Counted from the first letter of the stretch, positions 9,242 to 18,701 are shown. The stretch: 64,000 bases of DNA from Hahella ganghwensis DSM 17046 (GCF_000376785.1 NZ_AQXX01000140.1:82273-146272), one strand, 5' to 3'. A program made the numbers and translations. The notes: generated from the letters alone by a model not told the origin.

Positions 9242-9736
9242 TCACAGCTCCTTTAGCTGATCCAGAGATTCAAGAGGATCGTGAAGTTCCGCGGTATCGT
9301 TCATGGGAATATCCAGCTCTATCAGCAGACTGTCCGCCACGGGGATAAAGATCTGTATCTGCCTGTGTTCGGGAACACGCGCAATCTGGTGCGGAAGGCC
9401 AAGAGCCCTCACGATGGCAAGCACATCATCGAGACGGGCCTCTGAGCGAAAGGCGATATGATTTAGCCGGGCCGACTCGGATGGACCACTTTCCACCATA
9501 TGGAGCACGGCATTGTTGCCCTGGTAGTACCACTCGCCCGGGAAGGGAAACGGTGGGCGATACCCGAGCTGCAACCCCAAAACCGCGGCCAGGTTTTCTG
9601 TCACCGGGTGGTTGGCGGGGGCCGTTACATTAATATGGTCGAAGACCCATGCCACGGGACTCCCCTGGGTAGAGTAGTATTCTGCGGCATGGCTACCGGG
9701 CCGGTCGGCAGACTCTTTCATCGTCAGATTATTCAT
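9242..9736 (-). CDS. VOC family (glyoxalase/bleomycin-resistance fold) protein
   Basis: This 164-residue protein shows the vicinal oxygen chelate pattern: a first module beginning VFDHINVTAPANHP and a second with LNHIAFRSEARLDDVLAIV and a C-terminal IELDIP strand. Family members bind a divalent metal through His/Glu residues such as H in FDHIN and E near the end, and act as lyases, isomerases or dioxygenases. It is the first gene of the minus-strand unit with the alkene reductase and the alcohol dehydrogenase, and faces the LysR gene. Function beyond the fold cannot be named. The start is not marked by a strong Shine-Dalgarno. Confidence 0.75.
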   Translation of the reverse strand: MNNLTMKESADRPGSHAAEYYSTQGSPVAWVFDHINVTAPANHPVTENLAAVLGLQLGYRPPFPFPGEWYYQGNNAVLHMVESGPSESARLNHIAFRSEARLDDVLAIVRALGLPHQIARVPEHRQIQIFIPVADSLLIELDIPMNDTAELHDPLESLDQLKEL

Positions 9737-9825
9737 CGCTCAGTCAGTGATTAAGTGGATTTAAAGATTGTGATCAGAGTATTTCACTGATAAATTTTGA
9801 AAAACCACCTAGATAGAGAATCTAT

Positions 9826-9842
9826 TTCAAATATTATTTGAA
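9826..9842. promoter_or_regulatory. Palindromic LysR-type operator
   Basis: TTCAAAT, three bases, ATTTGAA: a perfect 17-bp dyad matching the T-N11-A LysR box. It lies 20 bp before the LysR start and 90 bp before the divergent VOC gene, so it could serve autoregulation and operon control together. Confidence 0.7.
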
Positions 9843-9862
9843 TATGCGAGCGCTTTTTATTT

Positions 9863-10792
9863 ATGAGAGCACTACAAGACCTGACCATTTTTAGAAAGAC
9901 CGCCCAGCTAGGCAGTCTTTCGGCGTGCGCCAGACAACTGGATCTGACCCCCGCCGCTGCCAGCGCCGCTGTCAAAAGACTGGAAGCCGAGATCGGGGTA
10001 GCCCTCTTTATCCGCTCTACCCGACATCTGAGACTGACCCAGGAAGGGGAGATATTTCTCAAACACTGTCAGGAGGCTCTGCAGATTCTCGAAGAAGGTA
10101 CTCAGGCATTAACCCATGGCATTGCTGTCGTCAGGGGAACCTTACAGTTATCTGCTCCCTCAGATCTGGGCAGAAACATGCTGGTGGAATGGCTTGATGC
10201 CTTTCAGGAACGTCATCAGGATGTCCAGGTGAGACTAAGACTTACCGACCGTATTGCCGATATATACAGCCAGCCTGTGGATCTGGCATTGCGTTATGGC
10301 GAGCCGCCCCTGTCCAATCTGGTGGCCTTACCCGTTGCCCCGGGGAACCGGCGTATACTCTGTGCATCACCGGGTTACCTGAAACGACACGGGACCCCAT
10401 CCAGCCCGGAGGAGCTTCGGGACCATAACTGTTTGTGTTATATGCTGAGTGAATACACCTACAACCGCTGGAGATTCTTCAGGGATGGACGGGAATGTAC
10501 CGCAGAGGTCAAGGGAAACCGGGTATCGGATGATGGCGATGTCGTCCGGCGCTGGGCATTGGAAGGCCGGGGAATTGCCTACAAATCCGCTCTGGATGTG
10601 GCCAGAGATCTTGGTTCAGGAAAACTTGTGGCAATTTGCACGGACTGGGCCGGCGAAGCCTCTCCCCTGAATCTCATCTGCGCTGACAGACGCCAGTTAA
10701 ATCCAGCCGTGCGGGCTCTGCATCAGACATTGATAAAACAATGCCGCCAGTTATACAGGAAAAATGCCCTGACACACCTGGACCGCCGCTGA
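9863..10792 (+). CDS. LysR family transcriptional regulator
   Basis: This 309-residue regulator has an N-terminal winged helix-turn-helix (residues about 3-62: FRKTAQLGSLSACARQLDLT...SAAVKRLEAEIGVALF) and a C-terminal effector-binding domain of the periplasmic-binding fold (residues about 90-290). The sequence resembles the CrgA/DsdC-like group often found beside oxidoreductase genes. It is divergent from the VOC/ene-reductase/alcohol dehydrogenase set over a 126-bp gap containing a LysR-box palindrome, so it most likely controls that set in response to an electrophilic or oxidised metabolite. Effector identity is unknown. Confidence 0.9.
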   Translation: MRALQDLTIFRKTAQLGSLSACARQLDLTPAAASAAVKRLEAEIGVALFIRSTRHLRLTQEGEIFLKHCQEALQILEEGTQALTHGIAVVRGTLQLSAPSDLGRNMLVEWLDAFQERHQDVQVRLRLTDRIADIYSQPVDLALRYGEPPLSNLVALPVAPGNRRILCASPGYLKRHGTPSSPEELRDHNCLCYMLSEYTYNRWRFFRDGRECTAEVKGNRVSDDGDVVRRWALEGRGIAYKSALDVARDLGSGKLVAICTDWAGEASPLNLICADRRQLNPAVRALHQTLIKQCRQLYRKNALTHLDRR

Positions 10793-10802
10793 TGAACGCG
10801 GC

Positions 10803-11789
10803 TCACACCACCCATTCCACGCCTTCTGATTCGGACTGCTCAAACGCACATAGATTGTTAATCGTTATTTCAGCAATAGCGGATAAAGCTTCCTGAGTGA
10901 AGAAGGCTTGATGCCCGGTAACTACAACGTTAGGAAATGTGAGCAGACGGGCGAAGACATCATCCTGTAACAGTACATTGGAGTAGTCCTCAAAGAATAA
11001 TTCTGCCTCTTCTTCATAAACGTCCAGGCCCAGATAGCCGATCTGTTCAGACTTCAGACCATCAATCACCGCAGGCGTATCAATCAGACCACCACGGCTG
11101 GTATTGATAATCATGACCCCCGGCTTCATCATTTGGATCGTCTCGGCATTGATCAAATGATGTGTTTGCGGCAACAAGGGACAGTGCAGACTGATGATAT
11201 CCGCTTCACGAAGCAGCAGCTCCTGATCCACGTAGCGGGCAAAACCCTGCAAATCAGGATTTTCAACAGGATCACTCGCCAGCACCTGACATCCAAAACC
11301 AGACATGATACGGGCAAAAGCCACACCGATTTTTCCAGTACCGACAACACCGACCGTTTTACCATGCAGGTCAAACCCCAATAGTCCGCTCAGCGAATAA
11401 TCATTCTCACGAACCCGGTTGTATGCCCGATGAATATTCCGGTTCAGATCCAGAATCAATGCAACGGCATGCTCTGCTACCGCATAGGGAGAATACTCAG
11501 GGACTCTTGCCACTCGTATCCCGAATTTTCTGGCCGCCTCAAGATCCACATTGTTATAACCGGCACACCGCATGGCGATCATCCTGACTCCTGCCTCACC
11601 CAGTGTCCTAACGGTTTCAGCATTGAGAGTATCATTCACAAAGCAACATACTGCATCGAATCCTTTGGCCAGAATAGCCGTCTGTGGGTTCAGATGAGCC
11701 TCGAAATAGGTCAATTCGTGCTGTCCCTGATTAGCGGGATTCAGGTGTTCCTGATCATATGGTTTGGCAGAAAAGATAGCGACTTTCAC
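10803..11789 (-). CDS. ldhA: D-lactate dehydrogenase (fermentative, NAD-dependent)
   Basis: This 328-residue cytoplasmic enzyme reduces pyruvate to D-lactate with NADH. It belongs to the D-isomer 2-hydroxyacid dehydrogenase family: [16 protein letters not shown] in the substrate domain, [16 protein letters not shown] as dinucleotide site, [10 protein letters not shown] with the catalytic arginine region, and [11 protein letters not shown] with the catalytic histidine. Length and order match E. coli LdhA. The start is a GTG at 11789 after a GGGGAG ribosome site. It converges on the LysR gene with only 10 bp between stops and no evident terminator. It suggests capacity for mixed-acid metabolism under low oxygen. 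Confidence 0.92.
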   Translation of the reverse strand: MKVAIFSAKPYDQEHLNPANQGQHELTYFEAHLNPQTAILAKGFDAVCCFVNDTLNAETVRTLGEAGVRMIAMRCAGYNNVDLEAARKFGIRVARVPEYSPYAVAEHAVALILDLNRNIHRAYNRVRENDYSLSGLLGFDLHGKTVGVVGTGKIGVAFARIMSGFGCQVLASDPVENPDLQGFARYVDQELLLREADIISLHCPLLPQTHHLINAETIQMMKPGVMIINTSRGGLIDTPAVIDGLKSEQIGYLGLDVYEEEAELFFEDYSNVLLQDDVFARLLTFPNVVVTGHQAFFTQEALSAIAEITINNLCAFEQSESEGVEWVV

Positions 11790-12087
11790 GGTACTCCCCT
11801 TATCTGATAATCCGGTATAACGCTTTGATCATTCAATATAATCATTTGTCGCGTATAAAGATCCTGTCGGGCCTATTATACGCCATAGTTTGTCTCGCCC
11901 AGGAATTCTTCTGGGCCTAGCATTGCTATTGATATCCAGTCAAGTACTTGGGGGTCATCCAAACGTTTAGCCGAAACACCTTAATCGTTTCCCCTTATTG
12001 TACGGAATTCTCAATGCCGTAAGATCAATACGCATATAACGGCGATCTTATATGACCGCCGATTCAGCCATAAATAAGGAGCACCCT

Positions 12088-12576
12088 ATGGCAATCTACA
12101 TGAATTACAACCAGTTGAAAGTTAAAGGTAATGTCACCGCAGAAGGTTATAAGGACTGGATCCGGCTGGACACTTTCAACTTCGGCTCAGGTCGCCATAT
12201 CACCATGGAAGCAGGTCATATGTCTAACCGGGAGGCTACTCGGCCTTCATTGAGCACAGTTGCAATCCAGAAAATGATGGATTCTGCTTCTTCCGGCCTG
12301 TTCAAGGAATCCGTGACTGGAGATGCTGGCGTCAAAGTCGTCATTGATGTTGTCAGAACCGCTGCCGATAAAATCGAAAAATTCGTCAGCTACGAACTTG
12401 AAGATGTCATTATCAGCAGCTATTCCGTCAGCGCTGGCGCAGACTCTGCTCCCACTGAAGCACTATCTTTGAGTTATTCAAAAATCACGATGAGTTACAC
12501 AGCTGCAGATCGAGCCAACAAAGGCGCCTCACCGGAGCGTGTTGGTTACGATTTGGAAGCGGGCAAAAAGCTTTAA
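12088..12576 (+). CDS. hcp: Type VI secretion system tube protein Hcp
   Basis: This 162-residue Hcp forms hexameric rings that stack into the expelled tube of the type VI secretion system and can carry effectors in their lumen. Evidence is MAIYMNYNQLKVKGNVTAEG at the start, the DTFNFGSGRHI strand and EDVIISSYSVSAGADS near the end, all typical of the Hcp1 family. The ATG at 12088 is preceded by AAGGAG; a longer frame from 12052 is unlikely. No other structural type VI gene is present here, so it is an orphan hcp, followed by its own terminator and a convergent phospholipase D-like gene. The kinase/phosphatase pair at 24.6-27.7 kb could be a regulatory partner, but that is inference. Confidence 0.93.
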   Translation: MAIYMNYNQLKVKGNVTAEGYKDWIRLDTFNFGSGRHITMEAGHMSNREATRPSLSTVAIQKMMDSASSGLFKESVTGDAGVKVVIDVVRTAADKIEKFVSYELEDVIISSYSVSAGADSAPTEALSLSYSKITMSYTAADRANKGASPERVGYDLEAGKKL

Positions 12577-12601
12577 ATTTCAGGTTATCCATCTGGCGAT
12601 T

Positions 12602-12628
12602 GCGCTCCTTAGGGAGCGCCCTTTTTCT
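12602..12628 (+). terminator. Rho-independent terminator of hcp
   Basis: GCGCTCC (12602-12608) pairs with GGAGCGC (12613-12619) across a 4-base loop and is followed by CCTTTTTCT. Confidence 0.85.
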
Positions 12629-12683
12629 CGTATTCTGGTCATCACACAGTAACCCTTCCGGTATCTTCCCCACTCCAGGTTCA

Positions 12684-13379
12684 TCACCTGCGATCAAACT
12701 CCTTCCATAAAAGCTCAAATCTCTCCATGAAGTCATTGATCAGACTCAGATCGTCCGTCACCACAATGTTCTCCTGATTGCGAGTCGTCGCACTACGTGT
12801 CCAGTTAAAACTACCGTTAATCAAAAAGGCCCCGTCAACAACACAGAACTTGTGATGCATATGGTCCGGTGTGTTATCGACCCTCACCGCCACACCATGA
12901 CGCTGAAGCATGGTGATGTCACTGCCGGTGTCGTCTCTTTTGTCATTGTCACTGATGATTCTGACAGTCACACCCCGATCATGGGCTTTCTGTATCGCCT
13001 CAGCAATATCATTGTCTGAGATGGTGAACACACAGATATTGATATGGCGCCGGGCACCGTTCAGATGAGAAATGATTTGCCTGCGGCAGTCCTCTCCCGG
13101 GCTGAACCAGGCAGAGCTAGTGGATTGCCGGGCTTTGAACGTCGCATCAAAAAGCTTTACACACCGCTCGAGCCAGCGCAGATGCTCCATGGCACCAGCA
13201 GGCTGTTCTACCAACCTTGCTCTGGCATGGTCGAAAAGGCGGTTTCTCAGGTAACTGATATCCTCATTTGGCAGATTGCCCAGCGCTGTTCGTAGAGTCT
13301 TGGATTCCTCTTTGCTCAGATAGTCATCCGCCACATACCCAATGAGTTGTTTTTCCAGCTTACGGGTCGTTGGAAGCAT
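12684..13379 (-). CDS. Phospholipase D-like (HKD) protein
   Basis: This 231-residue protein has one HKD motif: H-H-K-F-C-V-V-D followed by GSFNWT (about residues 178-197). The preceding segment ISHLNGARRHINICVFTI is the usual first strand of a PLD fold. A single HKD motif implies a homodimeric active site, as in bacterial Nuc nucleases and mitochondrial PLD. The substrate could be nucleic acid or phospholipid. No signal peptide is visible. The N-terminal 100 residues are a helical domain with no recognised family. It is convergent with hcp, which raises but does not prove the idea of a type VI-linked effector; AAGGAA precedes the ATG. Confidence 0.8.
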   Translation of the reverse strand: MLPTTRKLEKQLIGYVADDYLSKEESKTLRTALGNLPNEDISYLRNRLFDHARARLVEQPAGAMEHLRWLERCVKLFDATFKARQSTSSAWFSPGEDCRRQIISHLNGARRHINICVFTISDNDIAEAIQKAHDRGVTVRIISDNDKRDDTGSDITMLQRHGVAVRVDNTPDHMHHKFCVVDGAFLINGSFNWTRSATTRNQENIVVTDDLSLINDFMERFELLWKEFDRR

Positions 13380-13485
13380 CGTTGTTCCTTATGCCATGAC
13401 GCTGTGAGTTTCGAGACATTCCCACATACCCACAACAAGAATTAAAACTTCAGGTAGACACCAGCCACGCGCCAAGTCTCAGATT

Positions 13486-14577
13486 CTAATCGGGGCTCAG
13501 GCTGAAATTATATCCGGACCAGTCTGATTGGTGGAATCGACCATAGCTTGCGATAGGAAACTTATCCCACTCATGGTTTCTGAGAATTCGGAACGCTTCT
13601 GTATCGGGTTGAATAATATCGAAAAGGGATTGCTGCAACACCGTATTATCAGCCAGTCCGTCATATCCGTGATGGTAATCATGGGCTAGCAGCAGTGCCC
13701 AGCCTCCTGCCGTGAAATGGCCCGCACCCAGCGCTGCGATTATACCCTTGTCCAGATAATCAAGAACCTTTTCAGAACTGTTCACCGTCCCGATGAAGAC
13801 ATCCTTGCCGGGAACCAACCCAAACTCATCCAAAGCAATAATGGACCCGAAGGCCATGTGATCATTGGCCGTCCAGATGCCATTGACATCAACCGATCTT
13901 TTCAGCAAAGCCCGCACAAGATCTGTTGCTTTCAGCTCATTCCATTCACCATAGACCACATTGACGAGTTCGATATCCGGATGCTCGCTGACATAAAGAC
14001 GCATCCCCTTTTCACGTTGTATGGAAGCTAATGTCAACCTGTCTCCGGATATGGCAAACCACTTGAATACTTTTCTATTCGGATCTGCAGTCCGCATCGC
14101 GTGATGCATCTTCCTGGCAACCTGATAGCCTACCCATTGATTGTCAGGTACCAGTGACCCCAACCAATGGACAAATTGCTGTCTGGGCTCACCAAAAACC
14201 TTTTTCTGATCATCAGACAAATCATTCAGTATCAGCAGGGTGGGAACTTCCTTCCTGGATGTCAGTTCCAACAACCTTGGGCCGGTATTTTTCTCGTTAA
14301 CCAGTATGATGAAGTCCTGAGACTCCCTGGACCTTCCTATTTGTTCACCCATCTCAAGTGTACGAAAAACATCCCGGTTTCCATGCATAATCGTCAGATT
14401 GATATTCAACTGACGGGCCGCTGCTATCATGAAGGCATCGACATCTCCCCAAAAGGATTCAGCGGCCCACCCTGGATTCAGGAAGGTGACATGAATGGTC
14501 TCATGATGGGCATTAGTGGGAAGGCATATCCCTAAGGTCAACCATAACAGGCAAATTCGCAGATATCGGTATTTCAC
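13486..14577 (-). CDS. Periplasmic sugar-type substrate-binding protein
   Basis: This 363-residue protein has a signal peptide ending near NAHHET and then a type I periplasmic binding fold (IHVTFLNPGWAAESFWGDV, DFIILVNEKNTGP, VNGIWTANDHMAFGSIIALDE, KDVFIGTVNSS). It belongs to the ribose/galactose-binding and LuxP-like group. No permease or ATPase neighbours it, which is common for binding proteins that serve sensory kinases or distant importers. The start is GTG at 14577 behind GGAAGA. It is related in fold to the protein at 1-904 but clearly diverged. The ligand is unknown. Confidence 0.82.
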   Translation of the reverse strand: MKYRYLRICLLWLTLGICLPTNAHHETIHVTFLNPGWAAESFWGDVDAFMIAAARQLNINLTIMHGNRDVFRTLEMGEQIGRSRESQDFIILVNEKNTGPRLLELTSRKEVPTLLILNDLSDDQKKVFGEPRQQFVHWLGSLVPDNQWVGYQVARKMHHAMRTADPNRKVFKWFAISGDRLTLASIQREKGMRLYVSEHPDIELVNVVYGEWNELKATDLVRALLKRSVDVNGIWTANDHMAFGSIIALDEFGLVPGKDVFIGTVNSSEKVLDYLDKGIIAALGAGHFTAGGWALLLAHDYHHGYDGLADNTVLQQSLFDIIQPDTEAFRILRNHEWDKFPIASYGRFHQSDWSGYNFSLSPD

Positions 14578-14667
14578 TCTTCCAACAGACTTCCAGGAAA
14601 GTTTTTATTTACTAATTACAGCCTATATGCCGAATAAGTCCACTTTTTGGATCGGGTTCATCCAGGT

Positions 14668-14700
14668 AAAAAGGCGTTAGGACCGGACCATAACGCCTTT
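14668..14700 (-). terminator. Rho-independent terminator of the beta-helix gene
   Basis: Perfect 10-bp arms AAAGGCGTTA (14670-14679) and TAACGCCTTT (14691-14700) enclose an 11-base loop. Read on the minus strand the stem ends in a T tract, so it ends transcription coming from 14784-15905. Confidence 0.85.
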
Positions 14701-14783
14701 AAATTTCGTAGGAAGTTAGACAGCGTCCTCAGAGAAGGCTATAAAGATTATTATTATCAATACTTTACCACACAGGCAATGAG

Positions 14784-15905
14784 TTACCAGGTACAAATTG
14801 TATCCGGTTCGTAGTAAACCCCACTGATCCCGGCGTAATCCGACAACACATTGTCGTAGGAATCATTTCCGCAGACATTGGACTGGGGAGAGGCCATCAC
14901 TTTTACCGCAGCATGACCGTTGTCAAAGAAGACATTACCGTAGATGTCATTCTCGACACCATATTGATTCCCGTTGACCATATGTCCCCCAACCCGGATG
15001 CCCGCGCCATTGTTGGCAAAACTGATGTTATTGCGCACTACATTGTAATCGCCCTGAACATTAAATCCCCCTGAATTGGGGTCTTTCTGTCCAGTACAGA
15101 TATTATGTTCTACCAGGTTATAGACAGAGCCATCCTTGATATCAACACACTCATTTCCATTGGTTAGGAAGCTGTTGTCGTGAATCCAGATGTGGTGAGT
15201 GCGATCAGGGTCCGACGTCAGGTTTTTCCCGTTGGCCCATTGATCGGGAGCGGTACCGATGTAGATGGCTTCACCATTCTTGCTGCCCTCATTGAACTGA
15301 AAATCAAGCACCCCACAGTTGTAGAAGGAGTTGCCGAATATTTCTGCTTCGGAGACGAAGTAACGCATTCTGAGGCACTCTCCGGCGGCATTGCGTAACC
15401 GCATGGCCCTGATCACTACGCCTCTGGGACCGGACATCAGTTCCATACCCTGAACCCAGATGAGTGATCCCCGATAGCTTTCAGGAGTCTCTTCTTCTGC
15501 AAACTTACCATCAATGGTAAAGCCGCGCAGGTGGATAAAGTCGTGATGAATCTCAACAACATGAGCATCAAACTCACCATGCAGCTGGGCCTCTTTGGAA
15601 CCGTAGATCAGAATGGGTCGATCGGCCTCACCATCACGAACCGTTCTGACGTCCTGATAATAGTGCCCATCATGAAGGAAAATCCGCTCGCCAGGCTGAG
15701 CAAGTTCCAGTGCCACATTGATGGTCTTCATGGGTTCGCTTTCAGTACCGGAATTGACATCATCTCCGTCTGGAGAAGCATGGTAAGTGCGCACATTCGG
15801 ATAGGGAAAGTTTTCGTAGGAATTATCAAAGTACGCCTGAGACAGAGACGTCTGCAAAACACTTAAAACCAACACCAGAAAAACAGATAGAGTTCTCAAT
15901 TTCAC
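14784..15905 (-). CDS. Secreted right-handed beta-helix protein
   Basis: This 373-residue exported protein starts with a signal peptide (hydrophobic stretch then SLSQA-YF). The mature chain begins YHASPDGDDVNSGTESEP, which is typical of pectate-lyase-like beta-helix proteins (DUF1565-like entry motif), and continues with repeated short turns rich in N, G and I (IWIHDNSFLTNGNECVDIKD, NICTGQKDPNSGGFNVQG, YNVVRNNISFANNGAGIRVG). Such proteins bind or cleave polysaccharides. Catalytic residues cannot be assigned. The start is either GTG 15905 or TTG 15899; the GAGGG element is better spaced for the TTG. Confidence 0.8.
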   Translation of the reverse strand: MKLRTLSVFLVLVLSVLQTSLSQAYFDNSYENFPYPNVRTYHASPDGDDVNSGTESEPMKTINVALELAQPGERIFLHDGHYYQDVRTVRDGEADRPILIYGSKEAQLHGEFDAHVVEIHHDFIHLRGFTIDGKFAEEETPESYRGSLIWVQGMELMSGPRGVVIRAMRLRNAAGECLRMRYFVSEAEIFGNSFYNCGVLDFQFNEGSKNGEAIYIGTAPDQWANGKNLTSDPDRTHHIWIHDNSFLTNGNECVDIKDGSVYNLVEHNICTGQKDPNSGGFNVQGDYNVVRNNISFANNGAGIRVGGHMVNGNQYGVENDIYGNVFFDNGHAAVKVMASPQSNVCGNDSYDNVLSDYAGISGVYYEPDTICTW

Positions 15906-16089
15906 ATCCCTCGCTATATCGCTGTCATTAACAGAACTGGATATCCGGGATTCGGAAAAGTCAGATACTACGGCGCATTACAGCCAGGTCTCAGAAATCC
16001 ATTGGCCGCAAGATTAGTGAAATATGATTCTTTTCTGGGTAATAAATTGTACACAATTCGTACAACTCTATGACGGGCTGTTTGCTTTC

Positions 16090-16108
16090 TTAACCCCTTG
16101 TTAACCCC
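16090..16108 (+). promoter_or_regulatory. Direct repeat, candidate OmpR-type response-regulator site
   Basis: TTAACCCC occurs at 16090-16097 and again at 16101-16108, an 11-bp centre-to-centre spacing (one helical turn), 45 bp before the efflux operon. This geometry is typical of OmpR/PhoB family binding sites, and the operon encodes such a regulator. Confidence 0.6.
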
Positions 16109-16152
16109 CCGTTTATCTATTCTGTCCCCTGATTTGGAAGGAGTAGATAACG

Positions 16153-17553
16153 ATGGGCCATTCTGGTCGCATAAGTCCGTTAGTCATTGTTTTAGGTTGT
16201 CTGGTATTGACCGGCTGTGTCGGTATGGCGACGAACGAGCGCAGCCAATTGGCCACTGAGGCCAATGCGTCAGTGACTGAGTGGGAATATGAGCAAACAA
16301 CCGCAAGCTATGTCACTCAGCTTAACGAAATGATCAGTATTCCAGAGCTGGACGCTCTGCTGTCAAAAGCTCTTGAAAACAACCCGGGGCTGCGACAAAC
16401 CGCTCTGGCACTGGATATCGCCCAACGCCAGTACGACCTCACCTCTGGCAGCCGCCAGCCGTCGTTGACAGCCTCACTCAGTGATACACGGCAGGACAAA
16501 CCAGAAGACGTATTCAGTGCCGGCCTCAGCGTTAGTTGGGAGCTTGATCTCTGGCACAAGCTATCGGATCAGACTCAGGCAGCCGCTATGGATGTTGTCG
16601 CCACAAAGGCCATTTATCAGGCTGCTGAAGATTCACTGGCGGCCAGCTTGATGCGTAACTGGCTGCAGATTTCTTTATATAAGCAGCTGGTAACCATCGA
16701 AACTGATCGTTTAAAAACGTTAGAACGCAACCAACAGTTGGTAACCCAACGTTACCGTAGCGGTCTTGGGGATCTGGAAGAACTGGATAATGCTCGTACC
16801 AGCAGTGCTTCTACCCGCGCCACCATTGCCGAATACCAGGAACTGCTCGCCCAGAGTATTCGTAACCTGAAACAGCAAGTGGGTCTGCTTTCCTCAAACG
16901 ACAATGAAAGTCTGACAGACATGATCGATGCCCTCGCCACGTCGACAACAAACGACTTTCCTGAGGTATTACTTCCCCTGTCTGCAATACCGGAACAGGA
17001 TCTGGCTCGTCGTCCGGACCTTCAGGAGGCTTATGCCAATATCCAGGCGGCCCAGTATCGTTCCAAAGTGGCCTACAAAGAGCTGCTACCCAGTATCAAC
17101 CTGTCTGCCTCTCTAACAAACTCCGGCAGCTCCATCAACGATGTTCTGACCGGCAGCCCTGCCTGGACCCTGCTCGGACAAGTGACCGCGCCACTCTACA
17201 AAGGCGGACAACTAAGAGCTGAAGCGGACATCGCTGAGCTGGAAGCAGAACAGGCCTACTGGTCTTATCAGGAGACTCTGCTTGCTGCAGTGAAGGAGGT
17301 AAACGATGCGCTCGGACAGGAACGTTCTCTACAGCAACAGCAGCAACATATCCGGGAAGCGCTGGTGAGTGCCCAGCGCAGTGCAGACCACTATCAGTCC
17401 AAGTATCGTCAGGGTTTGGTCGACATTATCGATCTTCTTTCCGTGCAGCAACAGACATTCGATCTGCAGGCACAGTTGATTCAAAACACGTTTAACCGCC
17501 TGGCCAACCGCATCGACCTGGGGTTGGCATTGGGTCTTGAGGTAGCTTCATGA
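16153..17553 (+). CDS. RND efflux outer-membrane lipoprotein (TolC/NodT family)
   Basis: This 466-residue protein is the outer-membrane channel of a tripartite pump. The N-terminus is a lipoprotein signal with lipobox L-T-G-C (residues 19-22). Two outer-membrane efflux repeats follow, with NNPGLRQTALALDIAQRQYD, ARRPDLQEAYANIQAAQYR and long helical stretches. It is first in a five-gene operon and its stop overlaps the next start by four bases (ATGA). Transport substrates cannot be deduced. The candidate response-regulator repeat upstream suggests it is controlled by the operon's own two-component system. Confidence 0.9.
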   Translation: MGHSGRISPLVIVLGCLVLTGCVGMATNERSQLATEANASVTEWEYEQTTASYVTQLNEMISIPELDALLSKALENNPGLRQTALALDIAQRQYDLTSGSRQPSLTASLSDTRQDKPEDVFSAGLSVSWELDLWHKLSDQTQAAAMDVVATKAIYQAAEDSLAASLMRNWLQISLYKQLVTIETDRLKTLERNQQLVTQRYRSGLGDLEELDNARTSSASTRATIAEYQELLAQSIRNLKQQVGLLSSNDNESLTDMIDALATSTTNDFPEVLLPLSAIPEQDLARRPDLQEAYANIQAAQYRSKVAYKELLPSINLSASLTNSGSSINDVLTGSPAWTLLGQVTAPLYKGGQLRAEADIAELEAEQAYWSYQETLLAAVKEVNDALGQERSLQQQQQHIREALVSAQRSADHYQSKYRQGLVDIIDLLSVQQQTFDLQAQLIQNTFNRLANRIDLGLALGLEVAS

Positions 17554-18701
17554 AATCCACCGCCGCAACATTCATCATCACCACCATTGCCGTCATCAGC
17601 ATTCCGGCGGCTATTGCCTTCAACAGCACCCAAATGCAGGAAACGACCATCAATCAACCCGCTGAGACCCAGACTCAGTATCCCCAGGTTGCGGTCGTCC
17701 ATGTTAACCAGGACAACTACCAAGCCCACGTCAGAGGTTACGGCGAAGCGAAACCTCAGTATGAACTTTCCCTGACGGCAGAAGTAAGTGGCCATATTCT
17801 CAGCATGGCGAAGAATTTTGCCACCGGACTACACGTCAGCCGGGGTGATGTATTGGTCAGCCTGGATACCAGCAACTACGAACAGGCAGTGGCCAGTGCA
17901 GAAGCCAATCTGGCAGACGCCCGCCTGGCTTTACTTGAAGAGGAACGCCAGGGGGAGCAGGCTCGTCTGGAATGGAAGGAGTCAGGCCTGAACGGAGATC
18001 CCGATTCTCCTCTGGTACTGAGAGAACCCCAACGCCAGGCTGCAGAGGCATCGGTCGCCCTGGCAGAGAAAGAGTTACTGGTAGCCCGCAGAGACCTGGA
18101 CAAAACCCGCATCAAGGCCCCATTTGATGCTGTTGTCGTCAGTAGGAACGTTCAGCCCGGAAGCTATGTCCAGACGGGCACGCAGATCGGTATGCTCTAC
18201 AGCACGAACCGGGTGGAAGTTCAGATTCCCCTGTCTGCCTCACAATGGGGGAAACTTCCCTTAGGCCAGATCTCTGAATCACCGAACTGGCCAGTCACTC
18301 TTACCAGTTCAGACGGCAAGGCCTCCTGGCAAGGCAAGGTCACCCGGGTTCAACAACATATATCCAGCAGCGACCGCCAGAGATCTCTGATCATTACAGT
18401 GGAGAATCCGCTGCAACAAACTCCGGCCCTGTTTCCCGGCACCTTTGTGGAAGCTCGGATTACAGGTGCCAGCCAGGACAATCTATGGCAAATACCGGCG
18501 TCTGCCGTTACCCAGGAGAACAGCGTCTGGTATGTCGACAACCAGAATCAATTACAGAAATTTGCCGCCAACACGGTGTTCTCGCAGGGCCAATATACCT
18601 ACGTGACCCCACCGCAGGGATTGCAACAGGCAAATATTGTGATTCGCCCCCTGAATACTTATCTGACCGGCATGGTCGTTGAACCGACAACAGAGGGATA
18701 A
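17550..18701 (+). CDS. RND efflux periplasmic adaptor (membrane fusion protein)
   Basis: This 383-residue protein joins the inner-membrane pump to the outer-membrane channel. Residues 1-25 form a signal or anchor. The barrel-sandwich lipoyl half (GYGEAKPQYELSLTAEVSGH) is followed by a coiled-coil hairpin rich in E, A and L (EQAVASAEANLADARLALLE), then KTRIKAPFDAVVVSRNVQPG, the second lipoyl half, and beta-barrel and membrane-proximal domains. It overlaps the upstream gene by four bases and lies five bases before the pump gene, so the three are co-translated. Confidence 0.92.
   Translation: MKSTAATFIITTIAVISIPAAIAFNSTQMQETTINQPAETQTQYPQVAVVHVNQDNYQAHVRGYGEAKPQYELSLTAEVSGHILSMAKNFATGLHVSRGDVLVSLDTSNYEQAVASAEANLADARLALLEEERQGEQARLEWKESGLNGDPDSPLVLREPQRQAAEASVALAEKELLVARRDLDKTRIKAPFDAVVVSRNVQPGSYVQTGTQIGMLYSTNRVEVQIPLSASQWGKLPLGQISESPNWPVTLTSSDGKASWQGKVTRVQQHISSSDRQRSLIITVENPLQQTPALFPGTFVEARITGASQDNLWQIPASAVTQENSVWYVDNQNQLQKFAANTVFSQGQYTYVTPPQGLQQANIVIRPLNTYLTGMVVEPTTEG

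Noticed and set aside
13486..14577. LuxP-type autoinducer receptor
   Set aside because: Only fold-level resemblance; no linked LuxQ-like kinase.
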